Part shown: piece after piece, positions 9,301 to 17,919 of the stretch
How positions within the stretch are numbered: the first letter of the stretch is position 1
Layout: each line of letters begins with the position of its first letter
Assembly: GCF_900112475.1 (NCBI RefSeq)
Contig: NZ_FOLW01000002.1
Location: 305,584-369,583 of the forward strand
DNA: 64,000 nucleotides
Direction of reading: 5' to 3'
Source of the DNA: Pragia fontium DSM 5563 = ATCC 49100
GTDB taxonomy: Bacteria; Pseudomonadota; Gammaproteobacteria; Enterobacterales; Enterobacteriaceae
Translations under genes and position numbers: made by a program
The notes under the pieces: generated by a model
What the model saw: the letters and a program-made list of their open reading frames with translations, nothing else
Database searches by the model: none
Told to the model about the DNA's origin: nothing

Positions 9301-9732
9301 TGACGTTATATCCTTTATGTCAGAAGTCTATTCAGAGAAAAATTCTCTGATAAAGTGAAATATTATTGTTATGGGATGCCGATAAAGAATGGCGCTTTAT
9401 TATTAGATAGTGAGAGGAGGTAATACCAATACTCTATTTTTGATTATCGATATAAATTTAATATTAATCTTCTGGTGTTTTTTAATGGCCATTTAAAGGG
9501 TAATAACAACAATTCGTTATTTATATTTTGTGATGTAACGCATAAATAAATGCTTATTATTTTTTGGAATAGATAATCTTAAGGAATGAAAAGAGAGCTG
9601 TCGCGAAATAATAAATTTATTTGAAGTTTAATCCGAAAAGTTGATTTAGGCCTTAGCGGTTATTGTAGGCGTAAATGGTTGATAGAGCATAGTGTTGGTC
9701 AATTAAGAAAATGTGAGGCGTTTATTCTTTGG
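9301..9732. promoter_or_regulatory. AT-rich upstream region of the Tsx-type porin gene
   Basis: About 430 bp with no gene. It is strongly AT-rich and must hold the porin promoter on the minus strand. A half-site resembling CRP (TTTTGTGATGTAA near 9527-9540) is visible, but its second half is poor. Nothing else is confidently recognised. Confidence 0.35.
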
Positions 9733-10015
9733 TTTTTTCTATTGAGCGCTGGAATTCAGCCGACAACTGAGAGAGGGAGCACGGCCAGCATGGAAGCTGG
9801 GCGAGGCGCTGCTTTGCCGGGAGCAAATCAGCGCCGGTGCGTTAACCCGAATGAAGGCGGAGGGGAGTCGCGAAGCGACCTGAATTCGGGGGCGAAGGCG
9901 CGGGGTGCAGGGGCGTTCGCCATAACGCCCTCTGCTCGGCCACGTATACTGATGTTGATTTATTCTCTGTACTGATAGTGGACGAAACTTTCGCTGTTAT
10001 TAAGCTTAATTAACA
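9733..10015. repeat. Dispersed structured element, copy A
   Basis: About 280 bp, GC-rich against AT-rich flanks, matching 53081-53358 in reverse complement from end to end. It contains successive hairpins: GCTG-gaatt-CAGC (9748-9760); a stem around CCAGC/GCTGG (9782-9803); GGCGCTG/CAGCGCC (9805-9835) with inner TTTGC/GCAAA; GTCGC-gaa-GCGAC inside CCCGAAT/ATTCGGG; and a long stem starting GCAG. Several pairs differ compensatorily in copy B. A 98-codon reading frame runs across it but is not coding. It lies between the porin promoter region and the 3' end of deoB. Identity unknown. Confidence 0.85.
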
Positions 10016-10065
10016 AACATTACCAATAAGGCATGTTTTTCTCACAACAACACCTGACTCAACAC

Positions 10066-11292
10066 TCATGACTTAACCTTGGTTAAAAAACTTTTTCCTT
10101 CACTAAACGACGGTAAATTAAACCAACTCGCCAGACTTTGGCCAATATCAATAAAGGTTTCTCTGACGCCCAGATTTTCAGCCGGGATTTGTTTGCCATA
10201 GACCAGTACCGGAATATGTTCTCGAGTATGATCGGTACCGGGCCAACTGGGATCACAACCGTGATCGGCGGTAATAATCACGACATCATCGTCGCGCAGT
10301 CGTGAATACAGTTCCGGCAGTCGGCGATCGAACAGTTCCAGTGCGGCGGCGTAGCCAGCAATGTCACGGCGATGGCCGTAGTTTTGGTCGAAATCAACAA
10401 AGTTGGTCATAATAATGCTGAAATCGTTATCTTCAGATGTCGCTTTTAACGTGGCGTCCCATAAGTTATCCAGCCCATTAGCCTTTATTTTTTGCGTAAT
10501 GCCAACGCCGGCATAGATATCGGAAATTTTACCGATGGCGATAACGTTACCGCCAGCATCAGCCAGCTTTTTCAATACGGTATCCGCCGGTGGTGGTACT
10601 GCCAAATCCTGACGATTACCGGTTCGATTAAAGCCGCTGGTGGCATCACCGACAAAGGGACGGGCGATGACCCGACAGATATTATAGGCATCAACCTCTT
10701 CACGCGCGATTTCACACAGCTGATACAGTTTCTCCAGACCGAAGGTTTGCTCATGACAGGCAATTTGAAACACTGAATCGGCAGAGGTGTAAAAGATGGG
10801 TTTGCCGGTTCTCATATGTTCCTCGCCATACTGTTCCAGAATAACGGTGCCGGATGAATGGCAGTTTCCCAGATAGCCGGGCAAATTGGCTCGCTTGACT
10901 AGATTATCCAGCAGAGATTGAGGAAACGAATTAATGGGTTGACTGAAATATCCCCAGTCAAAGCGTACCGGCACCCCAGCCAGCTCCCAGTGACCAGACG
11001 GCGTATCTTTACCGGAAGACGCCTCTTTGGCTGCACCATAAGAACCTATCAGCGAAGGGTTGGCTGAAAAACCCGCCGGCAGGCTACCACTAGCCATTTG
11101 TCCCGCTAGCCCTAACCCCAGACGTTCCAGATTAGGCAGGTGTAATGTGCTGTGAGCATCGGATTTAGTGCGTTTGGTCGCACAATATTCAGCAATATGC
11201 CCCAAGGTATTTGAACCGACATCGCCAAAACGATCGGCGTCGGGAGTGGCTCCGAGACCAAAAGAATCCATAATTAAAATAATTGCGCGCAT
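10066..11292 (-). CDS. deoB: Phosphopentomutase
   Basis: Interconverts ribose (or deoxyribose) 1-phosphate and 5-phosphate, linking nucleoside phosphorolysis to the pentose pathway or DeoC. It is 408 residues (E. coli 407). Alkaline-phosphatase-superfamily metal motifs are present: [16 protein letters not shown] near the N-terminus and [21 protein letters not shown] near the C-terminus. The phospho-accepting Thr lies in [11 protein letters not shown]. The ATG at 11292 follows GGGAAAT and gives the family start [10 protein letters not shown]. It is divergent from xapA, from which 215 bp separate it, and sits with deoC in an island for purine nucleoside use. Confidence 0.95.
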   Translation of the reverse strand: MRAIILIMDSFGLGATPDADRFGDVGSNTLGHIAEYCATKRTKSDAHSTLHLPNLERLGLGLAGQMASGSLPAGFSANPSLIGSYGAAKEASSGKDTPSGHWELAGVPVRFDWGYFSQPINSFPQSLLDNLVKRANLPGYLGNCHSSGTVILEQYGEEHMRTGKPIFYTSADSVFQIACHEQTFGLEKLYQLCEIAREEVDAYNICRVIARPFVGDATSGFNRTGNRQDLAVPPPADTVLKKLADAGGNVIAIGKISDIYAGVGITQKIKANGLDNLWDATLKATSEDNDFSIIMTNFVDFDQNYGHRRDIAGYAAALELFDRRLPELYSRLRDDDVVIITADHGCDPSWPGTDHTREHIPVLVYGKQIPAENLGVRETFIDIGQSLASWFNLPSFSEGKSFLTKVKS

Positions 11293-11369
11293 CTTATTTC
11301 CCAATAATTAAACGTCAGTCAATTGAACACATCTTTTATATATAACAGGAATTCCACTTCGATAGGTAA

Positions 11370-11387
11370 ATTTAATCGATATTAAAT
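11370..11387. promoter_or_regulatory. Palindrome in the deoB-xapA divergent region (candidate XapR operator)
   Basis: ATTTAAT-CGAT-ATTAAAT, perfect 7-bp arms around a 4-bp centre. The spacing suits a LysR-type dyad, and the position between the divergent deoB and xapA genes fits control by the nearby xapR product. The binding protein is an inference. Confidence 0.35.
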
Positions 11388-11507
11388 TCATATCGATCCT
11401 GTGGCTAAACAATATTGGTAAAGCTCTTTTATATATCGGTATAAATAAAAAGGATTAAAAAAGAATGGCTCAATATGTTGATTAACATTTTTAATAAGGG
11501 ATGCATT

Positions 11508-12341
11508 ATGTCAAAAATAGAATTATCTCAGAATCCATTTTACGCGGCCGATATTATTCGTGCATACAGACCTGACTTTACTCCCCGCGTTGCCTTTATT
11601 TTAGGTTCGGGCTTGGGGGCTTTAGCGGAACAAATAGAAGATGCCGTTGCTATTTCCTACCAGAAGTTGCCGGGATTTCCGGTCAGCACGGTACACGGCC
11701 ATGCCGGCGAACTGGTATTAGGAACGCTGGCGGGAGTGCCAGTTGCCTGTATGAAAGGGCGAGGTCACTTCTACGAAGGGCGAGGTATGTCGGTGCTAAC
11801 GGATGCCATCCGCACCTTTAAGCTCTTGGGCTGCGAACTGCTGTTTTCAACCAATGCAGCGGGTTCACTGCGTCCGGAAGTTGAACCGGGCAGTCTGGTT
11901 GCTCTGTATGACCACATCAACACCATGCCGGGCACACCGATGGTGGGGCCAAATGATGACCGCTTTGGTGAACGCTTCTTCACGCTTGCTAATGCCTATG
12001 ATGCGGATTACCGCGCACAGTTACAACAGGTGGCTAAAGCGTCCGGATTCCCGCTTTCCGAAGGGGTATTTGTTTCTTATCCCGGGCCGAATTTTGAAAC
12101 CGCCGCTGAGATCCGCATGATGCAGATGATCGGAGGAGACGTGGTCGGCATGTCGGTGGTGCCTGAAGTGATTTCCGCCCGTCACTGTGGGTTGAAAGTG
12201 GTCGCGGTGTCGGCAATTACTAACCTGGCAGAAGGTCTGGGGAACGTGAAGCTCTCCCATGAACAGACCCTCGCGGCAGCTAAATTATCCAGTGCCAACT
12301 TCATTACGCTGATTTGTGGTTTCTTACGCCAGTTGGCTTGA
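11508..12341 (+). CDS. xapA: Xanthosine/purine nucleoside phosphorylase II
   Basis: Phosphorolyses xanthosine, inosine and guanosine to base plus ribose 1-phosphate. From the ATG at 11508 (AAGGGA ribosome site) it has 277 residues, exactly the length of E. coli XapA, and long stretches are identical (TPRVAFILGSGLGALA, VSTVHGHAGELVLG, MKGRGHFYEGRGM, FVSYPGPNFETAAEIRMMQ). Phosphate-site residues lie in GSGLGAL and STVHGHAG; the base-site Asn lies in AITNLAEG. It is the first gene of a plus-strand operon xapA-xapB-xapX-deoC. Confidence 0.97.
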   Translation: MSKIELSQNPFYAADIIRAYRPDFTPRVAFILGSGLGALAEQIEDAVAISYQKLPGFPVSTVHGHAGELVLGTLAGVPVACMKGRGHFYEGRGMSVLTDAIRTFKLLGCELLFSTNAAGSLRPEVEPGSLVALYDHINTMPGTPMVGPNDDRFGERFFTLANAYDADYRAQLQQVAKASGFPLSEGVFVSYPGPNFETAAEIRMMQMIGGDVVGMSVVPEVISARHCGLKVVAVSAITNLAEGLGNVKLSHEQTLAAAKLSSANFITLICGFLRQLA

Positions 12342-12439
12342 GACAGAAAGCAACGTTGAGGAGACAGCGATGTCAGCATTGATGGGGTTATCTGTTAATT
12401 CGAACGCAGTATGGATAAATAACGCGAAGGGAAAACAGC

Positions 12440-13696
12440 ATGGGCATTAAAAGTCGATTAAAAATCATGTCGTTTTTACAGTATTTCATCTGGGGAAGCT
12501 GGCTGGTCACGCTGGGTTCTTACATGATGAATACGCTTCATTTTAACGGCTCATCCGTCGGCATGGTCTATAGCACCAAAGGGCTGGCTGCGGTGCTGAT
12601 GCCGAGTCTGGTTGGTATTATTGCCGATAAATGGATGTCTGCGAACCGGGTTTATACCTTGTGCCACTTCCTCTGTGCTGGCGCGCTGTTCTATTCGGCA
12701 ACGGTTAACGACCCTAACCTGATGTTTTGGGTGATGCTGGTGAATGCGATGGCATTTATGCCGACTATCGCTTTGTCTAATACCATCTCCTATAGCTGTC
12801 TGGAAAAAGCGGGGCTGGATACAGTAGTGAACTTTCCCCCGATTCGAGTATTTGGCACGCTTGGTTTTATCGTGGCGATGTGGGCCATCAGCCTGATGCG
12901 TCTTGAGCTGAGTAATATACAGCTCTATATCGCTTCTGGTGCTTCTCTGCTGCTGGCCCTGTACTCATTAACCTTACCGGCTATACCCACTGCCGGGAAA
13001 AAGCGCAATCAGGGTTGGGTCAGCTCGCTGGGTTTAGATGCCTTTGTCTTGTTTAAAAAGCCCAGAATGGCGGTGTTCTTTCTCTTCGCCATGTTATTAG
13101 GGGCGGTTCTGCAAATCACCAATACTTTTGGTAGCCCATTCCTGCATGATTTTGCTTTAAATCCTGAGTTTAAAGACAGTTTTGTGGTGCAGTATCCGTC
13201 TATTCTGCTGTCCGTTTCACAGATGGCGGAAGTGCTGTTTATCTTAGCTATTCCGTTTTTCCTGAAACGTTTTGGCATTAAAACCGTGATGTTATTAAGC
13301 ATGGTGGCATGGACGCTACGTTTCGGACTATTCGCTTATGGTGATCCTTCCGCCAGTGGTTTTGTGTTGTTAATGCTATCGATGATTGTTTATGGCTGCG
13401 CCTTTGACTTCTTCAATATCTCTGGTTCGGTTTTTGTTGAGCAGGAGGTCAGTTCTGATATTCGCGCCAGTGCACAGGGGCTGTTTATGACCATGGTTAA
13501 CGGTGTTGGCGCCTATGTTGGTGCGATTCTGAGTGGTCGAGTTGTTGACTATTTTTCAGTGGATGGCATCAAGGATTGGCACACCATCTGGTTGGTTTTT
13601 GCTGCTTATGCTCTGATTCTGGCGGTGATATTCCATTTCACTTTTCAATATCAGCATCGGCCAGAGAAGTTAGCAAAAGCCAGTGTTGCTCAATAG
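12440..13696 (+). CDS. xapB: Xanthosine/nucleoside:H+ symporter
   Basis: 418 residues, about 12 hydrophobic segments, of the nucleoside:H+ symporter family (XapB/NupG). The N-terminal FLQYFIWGSWLVTLGSYMM and central PPIRVFGTLGFI are family hallmarks. Placement directly after xapA, as in E. coli, makes xanthosine and related nucleosides the likely substrates. The gap from xapA is 98 bp. NupG is the main alternative name, but the operon context favours XapB. Confidence 0.94.
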   Translation: MGIKSRLKIMSFLQYFIWGSWLVTLGSYMMNTLHFNGSSVGMVYSTKGLAAVLMPSLVGIIADKWMSANRVYTLCHFLCAGALFYSATVNDPNLMFWVMLVNAMAFMPTIALSNTISYSCLEKAGLDTVVNFPPIRVFGTLGFIVAMWAISLMRLELSNIQLYIASGASLLLALYSLTLPAIPTAGKKRNQGWVSSLGLDAFVLFKKPRMAVFFLFAMLLGAVLQITNTFGSPFLHDFALNPEFKDSFVVQYPSILLSVSQMAEVLFILAIPFFLKRFGIKTVMLLSMVAWTLRFGLFAYGDPSASGFVLLMLSMIVYGCAFDFFNISGSVFVEQEVSSDIRASAQGLFMTMVNGVGAYVGAILSGRVVDYFSVDGIKDWHTIWLVFAAYALILAVIFHFTFQYQHRPEKLAKASVAQ

Positions 13697-13702
13697 TTGA
13701 AC

Positions 13703-13726
13703 TGAGGGGCCCATTCAGGCTCCTCA
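13703..13726 (+). terminator. Intra-operon hairpin between xapB and xapX
   Basis: TGAGG...GCC-cattca-GGC-t-CCTCA immediately after the xapB stop, without a clear T tract. It may attenuate downstream xapX-deoC expression or protect the upstream mRNA rather than fully terminate. Confidence 0.4.
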
Positions 13727-13803
13727 ATAACGCAATCTTTAAGAAAGCATGACGTAGCAACAGATATTGCTGCGTTGATTACCGTATTTTAATGGAGTAA
13801 TGA

Positions 13804-13962
13804 ATGAAAGAAATCCTTATGTCTTCCGGGGTTGGTTTTGCCGTCGGTGCGCTGTGTACTTTTCTCAGATTGCCGATTCCTGCCCCTAATGTGTTACCTG
13901 GGGTATTGACGATAGTTTTTATGTACTTCGGTTATCTGACGATTAAATGGTTCATACAGTAA
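13804..13962 (+). CDS. xapX: XapX family small membrane protein
   Basis: 52 residues: starts [20 protein letters not shown], then a Pro-rich turn ([13 protein letters not shown]), then a second hydrophobic helix ending WFIQ. This is the XapX (DUF1427) pattern of two short transmembrane helices joined by a proline-rich loop. ATG follows TGGAGTAATGA. It lies between xapB and deoC on the same strand, 20 bp before the deoC start. Role unknown; the name reflects its recurrent company with xap genes. Confidence 0.88.
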   Translation: MKEILMSSGVGFAVGALCTFLRLPIPAPNVLPGVLTIVFMYFGYLTIKWFIQ

Positions 13963-13982
13963 TAATGAAAGGAAAAGACAGC

Positions 13983-14753
13983 ATGCACAACTTGAAAGCA
14001 ACGGCACAACAGGCTTTGAATTTGATGGATTTGACGTCGTTAAACGCTAACGATACCCGCACGGTGATTAATCAACTTTGTCACAACGCTAACACGGCTT
14101 ATGGTCATCCGGCGGCAGTTTGCGTTTACCCGGCGTTTATTGCTGACGCCAGACAGGCTTTAGCACAGCAGGGGATATCGGTGGTTAAGATTGCCACGGT
14201 AACTAACTTCCCTTATGGGGCAGATAATATTGAACTTGCCGAGCAAGAAACCAGAGCCGCGATTGCGGCGGGTGCCGATGAAGTCGATGTGGTATTTCCG
14301 TGGCGTGCATTACAGACCGGCAATGGGCAGATCGGTTACGATTTGGTGGTTGCATGTAAGGCGGTTTGCGGCGATAAACTGCTGAAAGTCATTATTGAAA
14401 GTGGTGAGCTGAAAACCCCTGAATTGATTCGTCAGGCTTCGGAGATTGCCATTGATGCCGGAGCGGATTTTATTAAAACCTCTACTGGTAAAGTGACAGT
14501 GAATGCAACGCCGCAGGCCGCGCAAATTATGCTGAGCGTTATTGCTGAAAAAGGCGGTCGCTGTGGCTTTAAAGCGGCTGGTGGGGTGCGTTCTGCCGAA
14601 GAAGCTCGGGTTTATCTCTCTATCGCCGCTGATTTACTGGGGGAGGCATGGATTACGCCGGCGCATTTCCGCTTCGGTGCCTCCAGTTTGTTAACTAGCC
14701 TGCTGGCAACATTGGATGGTCAGCGATCTACGGTTTCAACGGCGGCTTATTGA
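13983..14753 (+). CDS. deoC: Deoxyribose-phosphate aldolase
   Basis: Cleaves 2-deoxyribose 5-phosphate to acetaldehyde and glyceraldehyde 3-phosphate. 256 residues (E. coli 259). Schiff-base Lys is in [12 protein letters not shown], the proton-relay Lys in GFKAAGGVR, and the catalytic Asp in [10 protein letters not shown]. The ATG at 13983 follows AAAGGAAAAG and gives the family start [17 protein letters not shown]; upstream in-frame starts at 13947 and 13965 are less likely. It closes the xap operon, completing a route from purine deoxynucleosides to central metabolism. E. coli keeps deoC in deoCABD, so this arrangement differs. Confidence 0.95.
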   Translation: MHNLKATAQQALNLMDLTSLNANDTRTVINQLCHNANTAYGHPAAVCVYPAFIADARQALAQQGISVVKIATVTNFPYGADNIELAEQETRAAIAAGADEVDVVFPWRALQTGNGQIGYDLVVACKAVCGDKLLKVIIESGELKTPELIRQASEIAIDAGADFIKTSTGKVTVNATPQAAQIMLSVIAEKGGRCGFKAAGGVRSAEEARVYLSIAADLLGEAWITPAHFRFGASSLLTSLLATLDGQRSTVSTAAY

Positions 14754-14841
14754 TTAAACCTGCAATCTTGCTTACCGAGTGAAGTTCTGACCAACGACTT
14801 TTTATAATAAAAAGATAGGCATTGCCTAAACAGGAGTCTTT

Positions 14842-15750
14842 GTGAATCAGACTGAGCGGGTATATCGCACTGACCTGAAATTATTACGTTATTTTCTGGC
14901 CGTTGCGGAAGAACTCCACTTTGGTAAGGCGGCGGCTCGGTTGAATATGTCACAACCACCGCTGAGCATTCATATTAAGGAGCTGGAATCTCAACTGGGT
15001 ACCATGCTGTTTTTACGTCACTCCCGCAGCGTAGCCCTGACCCATGCCGGGAGAGTATTGATGGAAGAAACTCGTAATCTGTTGTCTACCGCGAATCAGG
15101 CATTGGCTCGGGTTGAGCAAATTGGTCGTGGTGAGCGGGGTAGAATCGAACTGGGCATAGTGGGTACTGCGCTGTGGGGATCATTAAGGCCAGCGCTGTA
15201 TCGTTTTATCAAGGATAATCCTACCGTAGATATTATCTTCCGCGAGAAATCTCCCGGTGTGCAAATGACATTGCTGGAGCGACATGAGATTGATGCTGGT
15301 ATTTGGCGCATGGCGGATACACCGCCCCTTGGTTTAAACAGTCTGCGTTTGCAGCAGGCCTCTTTTTTAGTCGCGTTACCCACTGAACATCGTTTAACTC
15401 GATATTCATCCATTCCATTACATGAGTTGAGAAACGAACCGTTTGTCGCTTTACCCGCGGTACATTCTGACTGGTCTTTTTTACAAAAGGTATGTTTTCG
15501 AGCCGGTTTTTCGCCCCATATTGTTCGGGAAGCGATTGAACCACAAACCGTATTGGCGCTGATCAGTATGGGGCTGGGGATTACCTTCATGGCGGATAGC
15601 TATGCGCAGATGAACTGGCCCGGTGTGGTATTCCGTCCTTTGGACGAGCGTATCCCCGCAGATTTATATGTGGTTTACGATGAACTACAAGTGACTTCAA
15701 CCACACTGCGGCTGATTGAAGAGATGAAACAGGTTTCTGAGGTGGTATAA
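14842..15750 (+). CDS. xapR: LysR-type regulator XapR
   Basis: 302 residues starting at GTG (ribosome site CAGGAG). Residues about 8-66 form the LysR helix-turn-helix (LKLLRYFLAVAEELHFGKAAARLNMSQPPLSIHIKELE), followed by a periplasmic-binding-like effector domain. The sequence ERVYRTDLKLLRYFLAVAEE and the segment DSYAQMNWPGVVFRPL closely match E. coli XapR, the xanthosine-responsive activator of xapAB. It follows deoC by 88 bp, downstream of the operon as in E. coli. Residues 283-302 extend slightly beyond the E. coli protein. Confidence 0.92.
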   Translation: MNQTERVYRTDLKLLRYFLAVAEELHFGKAAARLNMSQPPLSIHIKELESQLGTMLFLRHSRSVALTHAGRVLMEETRNLLSTANQALARVEQIGRGERGRIELGIVGTALWGSLRPALYRFIKDNPTVDIIFREKSPGVQMTLLERHEIDAGIWRMADTPPLGLNSLRLQQASFLVALPTEHRLTRYSSIPLHELRNEPFVALPAVHSDWSFLQKVCFRAGFSPHIVREAIEPQTVLALISMGLGITFMADSYAQMNWPGVVFRPLDERIPADLYVVYDELQVTSTTLRLIEEMKQVSEVV

Positions 15751-15758
15751 CTCTATTT

Positions 15759-15786
15759 ACCGTTATCTGTGGAGGCAGATAACGGT
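15759..15786. terminator. Perfect hairpin between convergent xapR and modE
   Basis: ACCGTTATCTG-tggagg-CAGATAACGGT, 11-bp perfect arms, between two 3' ends. A T tract is poor on both strands. The inner part CGTTAT-N12-ATAACG has the same 24-bp span as the ModE boxes at 17.07 and 34.72 kb, so besides ending transcription it might bind ModE. Confidence 0.6.
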
Positions 15787-15797
15787 ACGTTATGGAT

Positions 15798-16583
15798 TTA
15801 GCAAAGTGTAGCGATAATCACACTTTCAGCGCTAAAGGTTGCCCAAAGTTGCTGTCCAGCTACCGGAGATATACGGTCGGCTTGCTGATTACTGATGGTG
15901 GAACACAGGGTTTCTCCATCGTCCAGTTTAAGCAGAATCTCACTGCGATGTTCACTGCGCGTGACTGAAATGACCACACCTGACAGGCAGTTATCGCTTT
16001 CAATGACCGGTTTGGTATGCAGGTCAATCAGCGGTGCTTTGATCAGCGCCAATATCTCTTTGCCATCCGTTAGTTGCAGCCGCTCAATACTTTGTTGGGT
16101 GAGGGAAGCGTTAATTCGCGTTTTACCATCGGCCATCAATAGCGTAATGCACTCAGGCAGCGTCGTTTTATGCTGAGTATCGATGGTGCCGAAAAACTGA
16201 TTACGGGCGCTGGTTTGTAGTGAAAAGCGAGCAATAGCCCCCAACAGGCTATCAAGCGGCATGGTATCGTCTTGTAGAACGTCGAAGGCTTTTTGCTGTA
16301 TTTTTTCCAATAGATCGTAAAGCTGAATCAGACGCTGACCGTAAGTGGTCAAATGTGCACCGCCGCCGCCTTTACCGCCGGTAGCTCGCTCAACTAATAG
16401 ATGCTCGGTTAGCTGATTCATTTCATTAACGGCATCCCAAGCGCTTTTGTAGCTGATACCCGCGAGTTTGGCGCCTTGACTGATTGAACCCGTATGGGCT
16501 ATCTGTTTTAATAGTGCGATACGACGCGGATCGGCAAACAGATTTCCCTGTAGTTTTAGGGTAAGCAGAATTTCAGCATTCAT
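15798..16583 (-). CDS. modE: Molybdate-responsive regulator ModE
   Basis: 261 residues. The N-terminal winged helix (LLKQIAHTGSISQGAKLAGISYKSAWDAVNEMN) binds DNA; it is followed by the glycine-rich segment TGGKGGGGAHLT and two C-terminal molybdate-binding (TOBE/Mop) repeats, about 125-190 and 195-261. Molybdate-bound ModE represses modABC and activates moa and molybdoenzyme genes in E. coli. It is divergent from acrZ. modF, normally just downstream in the same operon, is displaced by 7.5 kb. Confidence 0.95.
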   Translation of the reverse strand: MNAEILLTLKLQGNLFADPRRIALLKQIAHTGSISQGAKLAGISYKSAWDAVNEMNQLTEHLLVERATGGKGGGGAHLTTYGQRLIQLYDLLEKIQQKAFDVLQDDTMPLDSLLGAIARFSLQTSARNQFFGTIDTQHKTTLPECITLLMADGKTRINASLTQQSIERLQLTDGKEILALIKAPLIDLHTKPVIESDNCLSGVVISVTRSEHRSEILLKLDDGETLCSTISNQQADRISPVAGQQLWATFSAESVIIATLC

Positions 16584-16684
16584 GGCGAATAGGTCCGTTT
16601 AATCAAGGCGTGATACATTGTCACTCATTTTAGACATTCTGCCAAACGGGCACGCCGCACATTTAGCTGAAATTTAGCGGCAGA

Positions 16685-16712
16685 TTGCTGTTAGACTCTG
16701 TGCTAATATTTA
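16685..16712 (+). promoter_or_regulatory. Candidate acrZ promoter
   Basis: TTGCTG, 16-bp spacer, TATTTA; about 64 bp before the acrZ ATG. A GCAC-N5-GCTGAAA motif at 16657-16672 resembles a mar/sox/rob box upstream of the -35, as known for E. coli acrZ, with mismatches. Both are by-eye matches. Confidence 0.35.
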
Positions 16713-16775
16713 TCTATCCGTCAGATATTGAACAACAGGAAGTGCTGAAGCGCTTTGTACTGAATTGAGGAACTT

Positions 16776-16940
16776 ATGTCTGAGTTGTTTTCACTATTAA
16801 AAAGTTTGCTTTTTGCGGCCTGCATGGTTCCCGTGGTAATGGCACTGATTCTGGGAGCTATTTACGGATTGGGTGAAGTCTTTAATATGATTTCCAGATT
16901 CGGTCGTAACGATCACCGTCAAACTGAACATAAAAACTGA
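16776..16940 (+). CDS. acrZ: AcrZ, small membrane protein of the AcrAB-TolC efflux pump
   Basis: 54 residues (E. coli 49). A single transmembrane helix with [20 protein letters not shown], near-identical to the E. coli core [20 protein letters not shown]. AcrZ binds the AcrB pump in the inner membrane and alters its substrate preference. It sits between modE (divergent) and modA exactly as in E. coli. The C-terminal tail ([11 protein letters not shown]) is longer and charged. ATG follows TTGAGGAACTT. A strong terminator comes directly after, so it is monocistronic. Confidence 0.93.
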   Translation: MSELFSLLKSLLFAACMVPVVMALILGAIYGLGEVFNMISRFGRNDHRQTEHKN

Positions 16941-16961
16941 TTTTTATCAGCTAATGATTTT

Positions 16962-16998
16962 AAATACCGGCCCTGTTTATCAGGGCCGGTATTTTTTT
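16962..16998 (+). terminator. Rho-independent terminator after acrZ
   Basis: AAATACCGGCCCTG-tttat-CAGGGCCGGTATT followed by a run of seven T. Strong, plus strand. Confidence 0.92.
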
Positions 16999-17049
16999 GC
17001 CTCAGGATACCTCCCTCGGCTTATTCTGGCATAAAGCCAATTTGAAGCG

Positions 17050-17078
17050 GTGACAAGCCAATAACAAAGCGTTATATT
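17050..17078 (+). promoter_or_regulatory. modABC promoter
   Basis: GTGACA at 17050-17055, a 17-bp spacer, and TATATT at 17073-17078, about 65 bp before the modA ATG. The -10 lies inside the ModE box. Confidence 0.65.
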
Positions 17079-17093
17079 ATTCTTTATATATCG
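17070..17093. promoter_or_regulatory. ModE operator of modABC
   Basis: CGTTATAT at 17070-17077 and ATATATCG at 17086-17093, separated by 8 bp: the 24-bp inverted repeat typical of ModE sites. It covers the -10, as expected for molybdate-dependent repression of uptake. The box upstream of moaA has the same 8-8-8 geometry. Confidence 0.82.
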
Positions 17094-17142
17094 ATAAGCG
17101 TATTGACCGTCCTGACAATAGAATAATAATGAGGCTAGATAG

Positions 17143-17919
17143 ATGAAGACAAAATTGCAGTTTACCGCCGTTGTGGCGTTATTAGCCGCCAGCCTGTTTC
17201 AAACGGCGGCCGCGGCTGAGAAAGTTACCGTATTTGCAGCGGCTTCGTTAACCAATGCATTGGGTGAGATTGCTACGGAATATCAGAAAAAAACCGGCGT
17301 AGAAATCAAATCTTCTTTTGCTTCATCTTCAACTCTGGCTCGTCAGATTGAGCAGGGCGCTCCGGCAGATCTGTTTATTTCTGCTGATCAGCAGTGGATG
17401 GACTATGTGATAGACAAAAAACTGATGGATGATAAAACCCGCGTTACGCTATTAGGCAATGATCTGGTGCTGGTTGCCCCGCTGAATAGCCCGCTTAAGC
17501 ACGTTAATGTCAATAAAGTGACTGACTGGTCATCGCTGTTAAAAGACAGTCGTTTGGCGGTTGGTGATCCCGATCATGTACCGGCAGGTATTTACACCAA
17601 GCAGGCTCTGACCTATTTAGGCACATGGGATCAGTTGGCACCAAAAATGGCTCGTGCGAATAACGTTCGTGCTGCATTGGCATTGGTTGAACGAGAGGAA
17701 GCGCCGTTGGGCATTGTGTATGGTTCCGATGCGGTGGCCAGCAAGAAGGTGAAAGTAGTGGGTATCTTCCCGGAAGAGAGCCACTTACCGGTAGAGTATC
17801 CAATGGCCACCGTGAAAGATCATTCAACGCCGGTGGTTGAGGCATTCTTCAAATATCTGGCAACGCCTGAAGCGTCTGCGGTATTTGAGCGTTATGGTTT
17901 TAGCCCACGTCATCAATGA
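17143..17919 (+). CDS. modA: Molybdate-binding periplasmic protein
   Basis: 258 residues. Signal peptide 1-24 (cleavage after AAAA-E). The mature start EKVTVFAAASLTNALGEIA is the ModA hallmark, with the oxyanion-binding Ser in AAASLT and the second Ser in FASSSTLARQIEQGAPAD. It delivers molybdate (or tungstate) to ModBC. The stop overlaps the modB start (ATGATG), so translation is coupled. Confidence 0.96.
   Translation: MKTKLQFTAVVALLAASLFQTAAAAEKVTVFAAASLTNALGEIATEYQKKTGVEIKSSFASSSTLARQIEQGAPADLFISADQQWMDYVIDKKLMDDKTRVTLLGNDLVLVAPLNSPLKHVNVNKVTDWSSLLKDSRLAVGDPDHVPAGIYTKQALTYLGTWDQLAPKMARANNVRAALALVEREEAPLGIVYGSDAVASKKVKVVGIFPEESHLPVEYPMATVKDHSTPVVEAFFKYLATPEASAVFERYGFSPRHQ

Noticed and set aside
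9679-9975. 98-codon open frame across repeat copy A
   Set aside because: It runs through stem-loops of the dispersed element; the matching frame in copy B is not kept, and differences between copies preserve base pairing and not amino acids.
15096-15590. 164-codon minus-strand frame opposite xapR
   Set aside because: Shadow of a well-supported LysR gene; composition is Cys/Arg/Ser-rich with no family signature.
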